64,000 bases of DNA from Anaerobaca sp035448545 (lineage in GTDB: Bacteria; Planctomycetota; Phycisphaerae; Sedimentisphaerales; Anaerobacaceae). Below are positions 35,471 to 44,590 of this stretch, piece by piece. Every line of letters starts with the position of its first letter. The first letter of the stretch is position 1. The notes under the pieces were generated by a model, which was given only the letters and a program-made list of their open reading frames with translations, was not told where the DNA came from and did not search any database. The stretch spans positions 5,413 to 69,412 of the forward strand of contig DAOTJE010000022.1 in NCBI GenBank assembly GCA_035448545.1, read 5' to 3'. A program made the position numbers and the translations under genes.

Positions 35471-36907
35471 ATGACAAGAACGACAAAGAAAACCGGAAAG
35501 AAACCAGAAGCACGAAGCTCTTCCAATATCGTTTCGGTAAAGACCAAAAAGCCCTTCACCAACTACAGGCAAGCCATCGCCTACCTGTTCGAGAAGACCG
35601 ACTACGAGAAGGAAGAGCATGTGCGCTATAACGTAACGACCTTCAGCCTCGACCGGATGCGGAATCTGCTGTCTTTGGTGGACGACCCCCACACGAAGAT
35701 CAGTACGGTCCATATCGCCGGTACAAAGGGCAAAGGCTCAACGGCCACAATGCTGGCCAAAATGCTCGAATCCAACGGATACACCGTCGGGCTGTATACA
35801 TCCCCCCATTTGGTTCACCTGCACGAACGCATTGTGGTGAATTCGGAGATGATAAGCGAAGCGGAGATGCTGGGGCTGATAAACCGTATCTACGCCGCGG
35901 TGGAAAAGCTCTCCAAGAACGATCCGCCCACATTCTTCGAGATCCTGACGGCCCTGGCGTTCATGCATTTCGCCGACAGGAAGGTCGATATCGCCGTGAT
36001 CGAGACCGGCCTCGGGGGCCGACTGGACAGCACCAACGTCATCACACCCAAAGTGGTGGGCATTACCAGCCTGAGCATCGACCACAAGCTCCAGCTCGGT
36101 GATACGATCGACCGGATCGCGATGGAGAAGGCGGGTGTCTTCAAGAAGGGGGTTCCGGCCATCACCGTGCAGCAGGAGCCAACGGCCATGAGTGTCCTGA
36201 AGGAGCAGGCCATCGCGGTGAAGGCGCCGTTGAGCGTAACCGGCAGCAGTGACATCGACTTCTCGTATCGGTTCGAGACGTCGCGCGAGCACGGACCGCA
36301 CACGCGTGTCTGCCTGACAACGCCGACAAGCAAGTTCGAGCACATCCGGGTCCCCCTGCACGGTAAACACCAGGCGATCAACTGCGGGCTGGCTCTGGCC
36401 TTGCTGGACCGTCTTAAGTCCGCCGGGTACAATATCGACATCAACAAGGCGGCCGACGGGCTCCACAGGGTCACTCTCGCCGGGCGGATGGAAATGATCT
36501 GCGAGGACCCGCGTATCATGATCGACGGGGCGCACAATGCGGCCAGTGTTCGAGCCCTGATTCACGCGATCGGCCAGAACATCCCCTACGACTCGATGGT
36601 CGTGATCTTCGGGTGCAACGCAGACAAAGACATTCCCGGCATGCTCACCGAGCTGCAGTACGGAGCCGATAAGGTCATTTTCACGCGGAGCAGTTCGATG
36701 AAGGCGGTTTCGCCACAGGATCTGGCGGACGCCTACACCGACATCTGCGGGAAGATGTGCCAGACGGCCAGCAACCTCGGCGAAGCGCTCCAACTGGCGC
36801 GCAGCGCCGTCGGTCGCGAGGACCTGATCCTGATCACGGGGAGCTTCTACCTCATCGGACAGGCAAAGGTCCGCTTCCAGCCGGGTGTCACGATGGCTGC
36901 CTCCTGA
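35471..36907 (+). CDS. folC: Folylpolyglutamate / dihydrofolate synthase (Mur ligase family)
   Basis: This 478-aa cytosolic enzyme adds glutamate to folates in an ATP-dependent reaction. The P-loop VHIAGTKGKGSTATMLAKML is at about residues 75-95. Then come YTSPHLVHLHERI, FEILTALAFMHFADRKVD, VIETGLGGRLDSTNVI, IDHKLQLGDTIDRIAMEKAG, GKHQAINCGLAL and the C-terminal RIMIDGAHNAASVRAL. All are FolC signatures. The ATG at 35471 is the first in frame close to the fold, yet it still leaves about 45 extra basic residues (MTRTTKKTGKKPEARSSSNI) before the conserved start, an uncommon N-terminal tail whose AT-rich coding differs from the body. It is followed by the rhamnose operon. Confidence 0.93.
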   Translation: MTRTTKKTGKKPEARSSSNIVSVKTKKPFTNYRQAIAYLFEKTDYEKEEHVRYNVTTFSLDRMRNLLSLVDDPHTKISTVHIAGTKGKGSTATMLAKMLESNGYTVGLYTSPHLVHLHERIVVNSEMISEAEMLGLINRIYAAVEKLSKNDPPTFFEILTALAFMHFADRKVDIAVIETGLGGRLDSTNVITPKVVGITSLSIDHKLQLGDTIDRIAMEKAGVFKKGVPAITVQQEPTAMSVLKEQAIAVKAPLSVTGSSDIDFSYRFETSREHGPHTRVCLTTPTSKFEHIRVPLHGKHQAINCGLALALLDRLKSAGYNIDINKAADGLHRVTLAGRMEMICEDPRIMIDGAHNAASVRALIHAIGQNIPYDSMVVIFGCNADKDIPGMLTELQYGADKVIFTRSSSMKAVSPQDLADAYTDICGKMCQTASNLGEALQLARSAVGREDLILITGSFYLIGQAKVRFQPGVTMAAS

Positions 36908-36934
36908 CGGCGGGCGGACCGGTGCGTTTTTGAG

Positions 36935-36963
36935 TTGACGGTCCTTCTGCCTGTCTTTCTAAT
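36935..36963 (+). promoter_or_regulatory. Predicted promoter of the rhamnose operon
   Basis: TTGACG (5 of 6) and TCTAAT (5 of 6) are spaced by exactly 17 bp, giving the best sigma-70-like promoter I found in the window. It begins 27 bp after the folC stop and would give a leader of about 120 nt before rhaB. Confidence 0.6.
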
Positions 36964-37092
36964 CTCTGTCTTGAGTCACTGCCGATGGCGCAGCGTCCGA
37001 GAAGGCCCCGCGCCGCAAGACCATCCGCACGGCGCGCCGGTGTTTGGCTCTGCTATCGGCCATTCAATACCGCATACAGTCAGGAGTCGGAG

Positions 37093-38565
37093 ATGTCGGA
37101 GACAGCGAGCTATATCGCCGTGGACCTCGGCGCTGAGAGTGGGCGCGTCATGCTCGGCACGATGGCCGCCGGGAAGTTGCACCTTGAAGAACTGCATCGT
37201 TTCAGCAACGGGCCCGTGGAGGTGAGTGGCTCGCTGCGATGGGATTTCGATCGCCTGCTAGACGAGGTCAAGCAAGGCATCCGGCGGGCCGCCGCAAAGG
37301 CGAGAAGCGGGCCCTTGGGCATCGGTGTCGACACCTGGGGCGTGGATTTCGGTCTGATCGGCGACGACGGCCGGCTCATTGAGGCCCCCTATCACTACCG
37401 CGACAGCCGCACCAACGGCATGATGGACAAGGCCTTTGAACTGATGCCCAAGCGAGACATCTACCAGAACACCGGCATCCAGTTCATGCAGTTGAACTCC
37501 CTGTATCAGCTCCTGTCCATGCGGTTGGCCGGTTCGACCGCCCTGGCCAGGACCAGAAGGCTGATCTTCATGGCGGACCTGTTCTCCTATTATCTCTGCG
37601 GCAAGGCCTTCGGCGAGTACACCCTGGCCAGCACCTCGCAGATGATGGACATGGCGACCGGGCGGTGGTCCAAGGCCATCTTCGAGAAACTCGGCCTTCC
37701 GATGGAGATCATGCCCGAGATCGTCATGCCGGGGACCGTGGTCGCCCCGTTGACCGACAAGGTCGCTCGCGAGATCGGCTGCGGGAAGATTTCAGTCATC
37801 GCGGTCGGTTCGCATGACACCGCCTCGGCAGTGCTGGGTGTGCCGGGGACCGGAACCAACTGGGCCTACCTCTCTTCGGGCACCTGGAGCCTGATGGGCG
37901 TCGAGATTCCGAAGGCCATCATCGACGACAAGACATTCGGCTACGGATTCACCAACGAGGGCGGCGTGCAGAATACGATTCGCCTGTTGAAGAACATCAT
38001 GGGTCTGTGGCTGGTCCAGGAATGCAAGCGGCAGTGGCAGCGCGAGGGACAAGACCTCTCGTACGCGGAACTGACGGACCTGGCGTCGAAGGCCAAACCC
38101 TTCTTCGGATACATCGACTGCGACTGGAGCGACTTCCTGGCGCCGGGCGACATGCCGGCACGGATCAACAAATACCTCTCGCAAACCGGCCAGCCAACCA
38201 CGCACGACAAGGGACAGATGGTCCGTCTGGTCCTCGAGAGCCTGGCCTTGAAGTACCGCCGGACGCTCGAAGCCATCGAGGACGTTACGGGCAATATCAT
38301 CGACGTGCTCCACATCGTCGGCGGCGGGATTCAGAACGAGCTGCTATGCCAGTTTGCCGCCGACGCGACGGGCAAACGAGTCGTTGCCGGTCCGATCGAG
38401 GCAACCGCCAGCGGCAACATCCTGATGCAGGCGATCGCCACCGGCCGGCTCCAGAGCATCGAGGAAGCCCGGGCGATCGTCCGCCAGTCCTTCGACCTGA
38501 AAGAGTACCAGCCTCGAAACGTGTCGATGTGGACACAGAAATACGAACAATACACCCAGCGATGA
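37093..38565 (+). CDS. rhaB: L-rhamnulokinase
   Basis: This 490-aa FGGY-family kinase phosphorylates L-rhamnulose to L-rhamnulose 1-phosphate. The ATG at 37093 has CAGGAG upstream. The N-terminal actin-like domain opens with YIAVDLGAESGRVMLGTM (phosphate-1 loop). LGIGVDTWGVDFGLIGDDGR, PYHYRDSRTNGMM and TGIQFMQLNSLYQL are typical of RhaB and not of glycerol or xylulose kinases. The C-terminal domain has VGSHDTASAVLGVPGTGTNW, AYLSSGTWSLMGVE and HIVGGGIQNELLCQFAADAT. It is the first gene of the operon, and rhaA and rhaEW lie downstream, so the full route from L-rhamnose to triose phosphate is present. Confidence 0.95.
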   Translation: MSETASYIAVDLGAESGRVMLGTMAAGKLHLEELHRFSNGPVEVSGSLRWDFDRLLDEVKQGIRRAAAKARSGPLGIGVDTWGVDFGLIGDDGRLIEAPYHYRDSRTNGMMDKAFELMPKRDIYQNTGIQFMQLNSLYQLLSMRLAGSTALARTRRLIFMADLFSYYLCGKAFGEYTLASTSQMMDMATGRWSKAIFEKLGLPMEIMPEIVMPGTVVAPLTDKVAREIGCGKISVIAVGSHDTASAVLGVPGTGTNWAYLSSGTWSLMGVEIPKAIIDDKTFGYGFTNEGGVQNTIRLLKNIMGLWLVQECKRQWQREGQDLSYAELTDLASKAKPFFGYIDCDWSDFLAPGDMPARINKYLSQTGQPTTHDKGQMVRLVLESLALKYRRTLEAIEDVTGNIIDVLHIVGGGIQNELLCQFAADATGKRVVAGPIEATASGNILMQAIATGRLQSIEEARAIVRQSFDLKEYQPRNVSMWTQKYEQYTQR

Positions 38566-38619
38566 CGCCGGCATCCCTCATACGGTTTCGCCGAGGCAAA
38601 GCCCCAAGGAGAGAATCGT

Positions 38620-39942
38620 TTGACAGCGGCACTGGAGCAGCAACTGGACAGTTTCGACCTCGCCGAACGCCGGCGGGCCCTCTCGGCGTTGTGCGACAAG
38701 GTCGAATCAGGTGACATCGAGCTGCCGGACCCCGGCACGTTCGTGAACATGCATTGTCACACCTTCTTCTCGTACAACACCTATGGCTATTCGCCGACGA
38801 AATTCGCGTGGCTGGCTCGCAAGACCGGCCTGGCGGTCGCCGGAACGGTGGACTTCGACGTGCTCGACGCCCTGGACGAGTTCCAGCAGGCGCGCCGCCG
38901 GCTGGGTCTGAAGGGTTGCTCGGGCCTGGAGACGCGGGTCTATGTGCCGGAGTTCTCCACGCGTGTCATCAACTCGCCGGGCGAGCCAGGCATCTCATAC
39001 CATATGGGTGTGGGGTTCCCCAGCGCAAAGGTGCCGCGATCGGAGGGGGAATTCCTCAAGAACCTCAAGGAGACGGCACAGAAGAGAAACCTCGATCTGA
39101 TGGCTCGCGTGAATGCTTATCTGCATCCCGTCGAGCTGGACTACGAGCGCGATGTGTTGACGCTGACCCCGGCAGGCAACGCCACGGAACGCCACATGTG
39201 CCTGGCCTACGCTCGCAAGGCGGCGGCACACTTCGGCAGCGGCAAGGCCCTCGCCGATTTCTGGGCCCAGAAGCTGGGCGTCGGGGCCGAGAGCCTGGAC
39301 TTGCCGGAGGGTCGCAACCTGCTGAACACCATCCGGGCCAAGACGATGAAACGCGGCGGGGTCGGCTACGTCCAGCCCGACAAAGGCTCATTCCCGCTGA
39401 TGGCCGACACCAACCGATTCATCCTCGCCTGCGGCGGGATGCCCACGCATACCTGGCTCGACGGCACCAGTGACGGCGAGCGTAACATCGAAGAGCTTCT
39501 GGATGTGGCGATGCGCACCGGCGCCGTCGCAATCAACGTGATCCCTGATCGTAACTACACGCCGGGCAAGCAGGATGACAAGGTCAAGAACCTCTACGAG
39601 GTGATCGAGGTCGCGCGGCGCCGCCATCTGGTCGTCGTCGCGGGCACGGAGATGAACAGCCCCGGCCAGAAGTTCGTCGATGACTTCGGAACCCGCGAAC
39701 TGGCTCCCCTGCTGCCGGTCTTTCTGACAGGGGCTTACATCGTGTACGCCCATTCGGTCTTGCAGCAATGCGGCCTGGGATACACCAGCCGGTGGGCGGA
39801 ACGGCACTTCAAGGACCGCGCTGCGCGAAACGAATTCTTTGCCGAAGTGGGGCGCTCCGTACGGCCGGATCGAGAGACAAATCTGTCCGGCCTTGATGCA
39901 ACGGCCACTCCCGAGAAAATCCTCCGACAGGCGCGGCAATAA
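38620..39942 (+). CDS. PHP-domain protein in the rhamnose operon
   Basis: This 440-aa protein uses a TTG start at 38620, fixed by AAGGAGAG seven bases upstream. An N-terminal helical segment of about 40 residues leads into a PHP metallo-hydrolase fold: FVNMHCHTFFSYNTYGYSPT (the HxH metal motif), LAVAGTVDFDVLDALDEF, GCSGLETRVYV, GTEMNSPGQKFVDDF near the C-terminal metal site and YIVYAHS. PHP enzymes cleave phosphate esters or act as phosphatases in histidine synthesis and DNA polymerases. Here the substrate is unknown; its place between rhaB and the dehydrogenase suggests a sugar phosphate or lactaldehyde-related compound. This is inference. It follows rhaB by 54 bp and is in the same operon. 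Confidence 0.75.
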   Translation: MTAALEQQLDSFDLAERRRALSALCDKVESGDIELPDPGTFVNMHCHTFFSYNTYGYSPTKFAWLARKTGLAVAGTVDFDVLDALDEFQQARRRLGLKGCSGLETRVYVPEFSTRVINSPGEPGISYHMGVGFPSAKVPRSEGEFLKNLKETAQKRNLDLMARVNAYLHPVELDYERDVLTLTPAGNATERHMCLAYARKAAAHFGSGKALADFWAQKLGVGAESLDLPEGRNLLNTIRAKTMKRGGVGYVQPDKGSFPLMADTNRFILACGGMPTHTWLDGTSDGERNIEELLDVAMRTGAVAINVIPDRNYTPGKQDDKVKNLYEVIEVARRRHLVVVAGTEMNSPGQKFVDDFGTRELAPLLPVFLTGAYIVYAHSVLQQCGLGYTSRWAERHFKDRAARNEFFAEVGRSVRPDRETNLSGLDATATPEKILRQARQ

Positions 39943-39990
39943 GAGACTTCGCGACAGAATCAACACAGAACAGAAATGAAGGCTTGGACC

Positions 39991-41655
39991 ATGACGAGCA
40001 TCCCGTCATCGCAGTGGGCCGTGCAATTGGTGGGCCCCGATCAACTCATCCTGAACCAATCCAAGGAGGTCTTTCGACCCGGTCCGCACCAGATCCTCGC
40101 AAAGGTCGAAGTCGTCGGGCTGTGTTTTTCCGACCTGAAGCTGCTCAAGCAATTCACCGATCATGTTCGCAAAGGCCCTGTCGTTTCGGGCATCGAGCCG
40201 GATGCGTTGATGCAGATTCCCAGCTACGTCCCGAACAACAAACCGACCGTGCCGGGACACGAGACGGTGGTGCGGATCGTCGAGGTGGGCCCTGGTGTCA
40301 CGAGGCACCGGGTCGGTGAGCGATACCTCGTGCAAACGGACTACCGCTGGCTGCGCACCGCCAGTTCCAACGCCGCATTCGGCTACAACTTCGAGGGTGC
40401 CCTCCAGGAGTACGTCCTGATGGACGAGCGGGCGATCACCAGCCCCGACGGGGAATCGATGCTGATCCCGGCGGCCGAGGACCGGTCGGGCTCCGCCATC
40501 GCACTGGTCGAACCGTGGGCCTGCGTGGAGGACGCCTACGCGACGAAGGAACGTACGACACTCCAAATGGGCGGTCAGATGCTGATTGTCGCGGAAGCCG
40601 ACGTTCCGGAAGGCCGACTCGGCAGTCTGTTCAAACGATACGGCACACCGGCACAAATCACGTGGGTCTCGAAATCGAATCCGCCCGCCAGGCTGACGAT
40701 CCCGGTGGTACACGCCGGCGAGTACGAAGACCTCGACGATGCCGCGTTCGACGACGTGGTCTACTTCGGATCGAGCGCCAGGACGGTGGAGAATCTGTTC
40801 GCCAAGGTGGCAGCCCATGGGATATTGAACATCGTCCTTTGCGGTGACCGTTTCAGCCGGCCCGTGGTCACGACGATCGGTCGGGTCCACTACGGAGGCA
40901 TTCGTATCATCGGCACAACCGACACGGACCCCGCCAGCTCCATGAAGACCATCCCCAAGACCGGAGAAATCCGCCACGGCGACAGGGTCAACGTCGTCGG
41001 TGCCGGCGGACCGATGGGGATGATGCACGTCATCCGCAATCTGTGCCAGGGAATCGAGGGCGTCAGCGTCTACGCGGGCGACGTCGACGACAACCGCCTG
41101 GCAATGCTCACGAAGATCGCCGAGCCGTTGGCCCGGAGCAACGGCCTCGAATACATCGCGTACAACGCCAAGGAGCCGCCGAGCGGCGAGGAGTTCAGCT
41201 ACTCGGTGCTGATGGCGCCGATCCCGGAACTGGTGGCCGCGGCGGTTGAGAACGCCGCGATGCACGGGATCATCAATATCTTCGCCGGCATTCCGGCCAA
41301 TGTCACCGGCCGGATCGACCTGAACGCCTACATCGAGAAACGTCTGTACTTCATCGGAACCAGCGGCTCAACCCTCGATGACATGAAGCGGATGCTGGCC
41401 AAGGTCGAATCCAACCGGCTCGACACCAACGTCAGCGTGGCCGCGATCTCGGGTCTCCGCGGGGCGCTCGACGGGATTCGCGCCGTAGAGAACCGTACGA
41501 TCGCGGGCAAGATCGTCGTCTATCCGGCTTGTCGAGACCTTCCGCTGCTTCGTCTCGAAGAGCTGGCAGGCAAGCGGCCTGATGTCGCGGCCTGTCTGAG
41601 GGACGGACTCTGGACGCTCGAAGCGGAGAAGAAGCTGCTGGAAACATGCGCCTGA
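39991..41655 (+). CDS. Zinc-type alcohol dehydrogenase-like protein with two Rossmann domains
   Basis: This protein of about 554 aa belongs to the medium-chain dehydrogenase (MDR) superfamily but is some 200 residues longer than usual. The GroES-like part has VEVVGLCFSDLKLL (zinc Cys) and VPGHETVVRIVEVGPGVTRH. It is followed by a degenerate Rossmann unit (about 195-325) without a glycine motif, ending GGIRIIGTTDTDPASSMKTI. A second unit has an intact NVVGAGGPMGMMHVI and ends in YFIGTSGSTLDDMKRML. The tail of the first unit (NLFAKVAAHGILNIVLCGDR) repeats in the second (AAVENAAMHGIINIFAGIPA), so the nucleotide domain appears duplicated. A role in L-lactaldehyde or propanediol metabolism is plausible from context. 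ATG 39991 has AAGG upstream; ATG 39976 is an alternative. Confidence 0.75.
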   Translation: MTSIPSSQWAVQLVGPDQLILNQSKEVFRPGPHQILAKVEVVGLCFSDLKLLKQFTDHVRKGPVVSGIEPDALMQIPSYVPNNKPTVPGHETVVRIVEVGPGVTRHRVGERYLVQTDYRWLRTASSNAAFGYNFEGALQEYVLMDERAITSPDGESMLIPAAEDRSGSAIALVEPWACVEDAYATKERTTLQMGGQMLIVAEADVPEGRLGSLFKRYGTPAQITWVSKSNPPARLTIPVVHAGEYEDLDDAAFDDVVYFGSSARTVENLFAKVAAHGILNIVLCGDRFSRPVVTTIGRVHYGGIRIIGTTDTDPASSMKTIPKTGEIRHGDRVNVVGAGGPMGMMHVIRNLCQGIEGVSVYAGDVDDNRLAMLTKIAEPLARSNGLEYIAYNAKEPPSGEEFSYSVLMAPIPELVAAAVENAAMHGIINIFAGIPANVTGRIDLNAYIEKRLYFIGTSGSTLDDMKRMLAKVESNRLDTNVSVAAISGLRGALDGIRAVENRTIAGKIVVYPACRDLPLLRLEELAGKRPDVAACLRDGLWTLEAEKKLLETCA

Positions 41656-41675
41656 GAATCAGAGAAGGGAAGGAT

Positions 41676-41813
41676 ATGGAACCAGACAAGCGCCGATCAA
41701 CGCATCAACTCCCTATCGGTATGTGCCGTGGCAGATTCACCGCCCTGGCCGGCGGCGTGGCACTACTGCTCCTGCTGACCGCGAAGAAGGACCTGATCAT
41801 CGTCAAGCCGTAG
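41676..41813 (+). CDS. Small single-pass membrane protein, 45 aa
   Basis: A short frame starts at ATG 41676 behind GAAGGGAAGG. The basic N-terminal 20 residues (MEPDKRRSTHQLPIGMCRGR) precede one hydrophobic helix (FTALAGGVALLLLLTA) and a short tail KKDLIIVKP. The gene sits 20 bp after the dehydrogenase and 36 bp before rhaA, so it is embedded in the operon. Positive residues before the helix predict N-in orientation. I know no family. Confidence 0.55.
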   Translation: MEPDKRRSTHQLPIGMCRGRFTALAGGVALLLLLTAKKDLIIVKP

Positions 41814-41849
41814 CGCGGGACCCGCATCCTTTGACCCAAGAGGACGAAC

Positions 41850-43115
41850 ATGAGCGATTTGAAGAAGGTCGAACCCGCGTACCAACTGGCACGCGAACGG
41901 TACGCCGAGATCGGAGTCGACACCGACAAAGCGATGGACCGCCTGAGCAAGATCCCGATCTCCCTTCACTGCTGGCAAGGCGACGACGTGGGCGGGTTCG
42001 AGAATCCCGAGACCGGCCTGGACGGTGGTCTGGCGGTGACCGGCAACTATCCGGGCAAGGCCCGCACGCCGGATCAGTTGCGCACCGACCTGGAAAAGGC
42101 CCTGAGCATGATCCCGGGCAAGCACCGCCTGAACCTTCACGCGATCTACCTCGACGCGAAGCGCAAGGTCGAACGCAACGAGCTGGAGCCCGAGCACTTC
42201 GCCACGTGGGTCCAATGGGCCAAGGCCCACGGCCTGGGCATGGACTTCAACGGAACCTACTTCTCGCACCCCAAGGCCGACAGCGGGTTCACACTCTCCA
42301 GTGCCGATGACGGCATCCGCCGGTTCTGGATCGAGCACGGGATTTGCTGCCGCAAGGTCGGCGCCTACATCGGCAGGGAATTGGGCACACCCTGCGTGAC
42401 CAACGTGTGGATTCCCGACGGCTACAAGGACATCCCGGTGGACCGTCTGGCCCCCCGGCAGCGACTGGCCGATTCGCTCGACCGCATCTTCGCGGAGAAG
42501 ATCGACAAGGCGGTCCACCTCGACGCCGTTGAGTCGAAACTGTTCGGCATCGGCGCCGAGAGCTATACGGTCGGCTCTCACGAGTTTTATATGGGCTATG
42601 CGACGTCGCGACAGGTGCTGTTGTGCCTGGACGCCGGACACTACCACCCCACCGAAGTCATCTCGGACAAGATCTCGTCGGTGCTGATGTTCGTGCCGGA
42701 GCTGCTCCTGCACGTCAGCCGTCCGGTGCGATGGGACAGCGACCACGTGGTCATCCTCGACGACGAGCTGCGGGCCATCGCGCAGGAGCTGGTCCGCAGC
42801 GGCAAGCTCGACAAGGTCCACATCGGGCTGGACTTCTTCGACGCCAGTATCAACCGCATCGCCGCCTGGGTTATCGGCGCGCGCTGCATGATCAAGGCCC
42901 TGCTGATCGCGCTGCTCGAGCCGACCGACATGCTGCGCAAAGCGGAAAAGAGCGGCGACTTCACACTGCGACTGGCCATGCTCGAAGAGCTCAAGACCTT
43001 GCCCTATGGTGCGGTGTGGGACTACTATTGCGCCCGGTCCGACGTGCCGGTCGGCTCCGCCTGGTTGGCGGAGGTCAAAGCCTACGAAAAGAACGTGCTC
43101 GCCAAACGAGCGTAG
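41850..43115 (+). CDS. rhaA: L-rhamnose isomerase
   Basis: This 421-aa cytosolic TIM-barrel enzyme converts L-rhamnose to L-rhamnulose. Family landmarks are ISLHCWQGDDVGGFE near the N-terminus, GKHRLNLHAIY, MDFNGTYFSHPKADSGFTLS, NVWIPDGYKDIPVDRLAPRQ, GIGAESYTVGSHEFYMGYA, LCLDAGHYHPTEVISDKISS and RPVRWDSDHVVILDDELRAI. Together these hold the Glu, His and Asp ligands for the two metals. The length matches E. coli RhaA (419 aa). The ATG at 41850 has AAGAGGACG upstream. It lies between the 45-aa membrane protein and the permease. Confidence 0.96.
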   Translation: MSDLKKVEPAYQLARERYAEIGVDTDKAMDRLSKIPISLHCWQGDDVGGFENPETGLDGGLAVTGNYPGKARTPDQLRTDLEKALSMIPGKHRLNLHAIYLDAKRKVERNELEPEHFATWVQWAKAHGLGMDFNGTYFSHPKADSGFTLSSADDGIRRFWIEHGICCRKVGAYIGRELGTPCVTNVWIPDGYKDIPVDRLAPRQRLADSLDRIFAEKIDKAVHLDAVESKLFGIGAESYTVGSHEFYMGYATSRQVLLCLDAGHYHPTEVISDKISSVLMFVPELLLHVSRPVRWDSDHVVILDDELRAIAQELVRSGKLDKVHIGLDFFDASINRIAAWVIGARCMIKALLIALLEPTDMLRKAEKSGDFTLRLAMLEELKTLPYGAVWDYYCARSDVPVGSAWLAEVKAYEKNVLAKRA

Positions 43116-43147
43116 CAGGCAAGCATATTGCGGGAAGGAACAGACGC

Positions 43148-44578
43148 ATGAGCGAAGAACGGCATTCGCAGCAGACGCAGGCGGGAGATGAATTCGAGCG
43201 TGAGCCGGTGCCGCAGAACAGGCTGCTCGGCTTCAAGAGCTTCATCGGCATGTACGCGGGCGAGCACTGCGCCGGCACGGAGTTGATGATCGGGCCTCTG
43301 TTCGTGGCCGCCGGCGTCAGTGCATTCGACCTCGTGGTCGGACTGATTGCAGGCAACGTGTTGGCGGTGTTGAGCTGGATGTTCCTGTGCGCTCCGATCG
43401 CCACGCGGGCCCGGCTGACGCTCTACTACCAGCTGGAGAAGATCTGCGGGCGGCAGCTCGTCACGCTGTACAACCTGGCCAACGGCGTGATGTTCTGCTT
43501 CCTGGCCGGGGCCATGGTGACGGTGTCCGCCACGGCGCTGGGCGTCTGGTTCAAGTTCCCGATGCCGGAATTGAGCGATTTGTACCCCAACAGCGTCGGA
43601 TGGGTGATCGCCGTATTGGCGTGCGGCGCGATGATCTCCGTCGTGGCCGCCTACGGCTACGAGATCGTGTCCAAGGTCGCCAATATCGCGGCCCCCTGGA
43701 TGGTGCTCGTATTCATCGCCTTCGGGCTGGTCGGCCTGAAGCAGTTCATCGACGCCACCGGCTCAGAGGTCCACAACCTCACGGACGTCTGGACGCTGGC
43801 CAAGACACACATCTGGCAGGGAGGGGCACCGCACCCCGGACGGGTCAAGTTCACCCTCTGGCACGTGATGTTCTTCGCCTGGTTCTGCAATATGGCGATG
43901 CACATCGGGATGAGCGACTTGTCGGTGCTGCGTTTCGCGAAGAAATCGTGGTACGCCGTGGCCAGCGGGACCGGCATGTTCCTCGGACACTTCCTGGCCT
44001 GGCTGGCGGCGGCGATCCTCTACGCGTTCCAGATGCACGCCGAGCCGGGCAACACGAAGGTGCTGCCGGGTCCGCTCGCCTATCAGGCCGCTGGCCTGAC
44101 CGGTCTGATCTGCGTGATCATCGCCGGCTGGACCACCGCCAACCCGACGATCTACCGTGCCGGTCTGGCGTTCCAGGCCGTCGTCCCCAGGTCCTCGCGC
44201 TTCCGCGTGACGCTGATTACAGGCGCCATCGCGACGGTCGCGGCGATGTTCCCGGCGCTGGCGATGAGACTGTTGGACTTCGTGGCCCTGTACGGACTGG
44301 TCCTGATGCCGATGGGCGCAGTCGTCTTCGTGGACTTCTGGCTGATCCCCAAGCTCGGCCTGCGAGGCTCCTACGCGGAATTCAGCGGCCGCCACTTCAA
44401 CTGGGCCGCGTTCGCTGCCTGGATTGTGACCCTGGCGGTCTGTCTGGCTATCGTCTTCATCGTCGGCAACTGGACGCTGTATTTCGTGGCCCTGCCGGGC
44501 TGGTTCATCGCGTCGGTCGTGTACATCGTTCTGAGCCGGTTTTATCAGAAACAGGTCCACCCCGCCGCGGCGCTATGA
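43148..44578 (+). CDS. NCS1-type permease, candidate L-rhamnose transporter
   Basis: This 476-aa integral membrane protein has about 12 hydrophobic helices. Similarity to the cytosine/purine/allantoin (NCS1) permease family is seen in the overall layout: an N-terminal MYAGEHCAGTELMIGPLFVA helix, FCFLAGAMVTVSATALGVWF, the mid-protein WHVMFFAWFCNMAMHIGMSD and GWTTANPTIYRAGLAFQAVV, which resembles the Na+-site helix of NCS1 carriers. The ATG at 43148 has GGGAAGGAAC upstream, 32 bp after rhaA. Known NCS1 substrates are nucleobases and hydantoins, not sugars, but the only transporter in this operon should bring in rhamnose. That is a guilt-by-association inference. A 67-aa membrane protein follows at once. 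Confidence 0.8.
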   Translation: MSEERHSQQTQAGDEFEREPVPQNRLLGFKSFIGMYAGEHCAGTELMIGPLFVAAGVSAFDLVVGLIAGNVLAVLSWMFLCAPIATRARLTLYYQLEKICGRQLVTLYNLANGVMFCFLAGAMVTVSATALGVWFKFPMPELSDLYPNSVGWVIAVLACGAMISVVAAYGYEIVSKVANIAAPWMVLVFIAFGLVGLKQFIDATGSEVHNLTDVWTLAKTHIWQGGAPHPGRVKFTLWHVMFFAWFCNMAMHIGMSDLSVLRFAKKSWYAVASGTGMFLGHFLAWLAAAILYAFQMHAEPGNTKVLPGPLAYQAAGLTGLICVIIAGWTTANPTIYRAGLAFQAVVPRSSRFRVTLITGAIATVAAMFPALAMRLLDFVALYGLVLMPMGAVVFVDFWLIPKLGLRGSYAEFSGRHFNWAAFAAWIVTLAVCLAIVFIVGNWTLYFVALPGWFIASVVYIVLSRFYQKQVHPAAAL

Positions 44579-44590
44579 GGAGAAACAGCC

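Noticed and set aside
37009..37036. CGCGCCG / CGGCGCG inverted repeat in the rhaB leader as a possible operator
   Set aside because: It is short, GC-only and likely by chance at this base composition; no regulator gene is in view.
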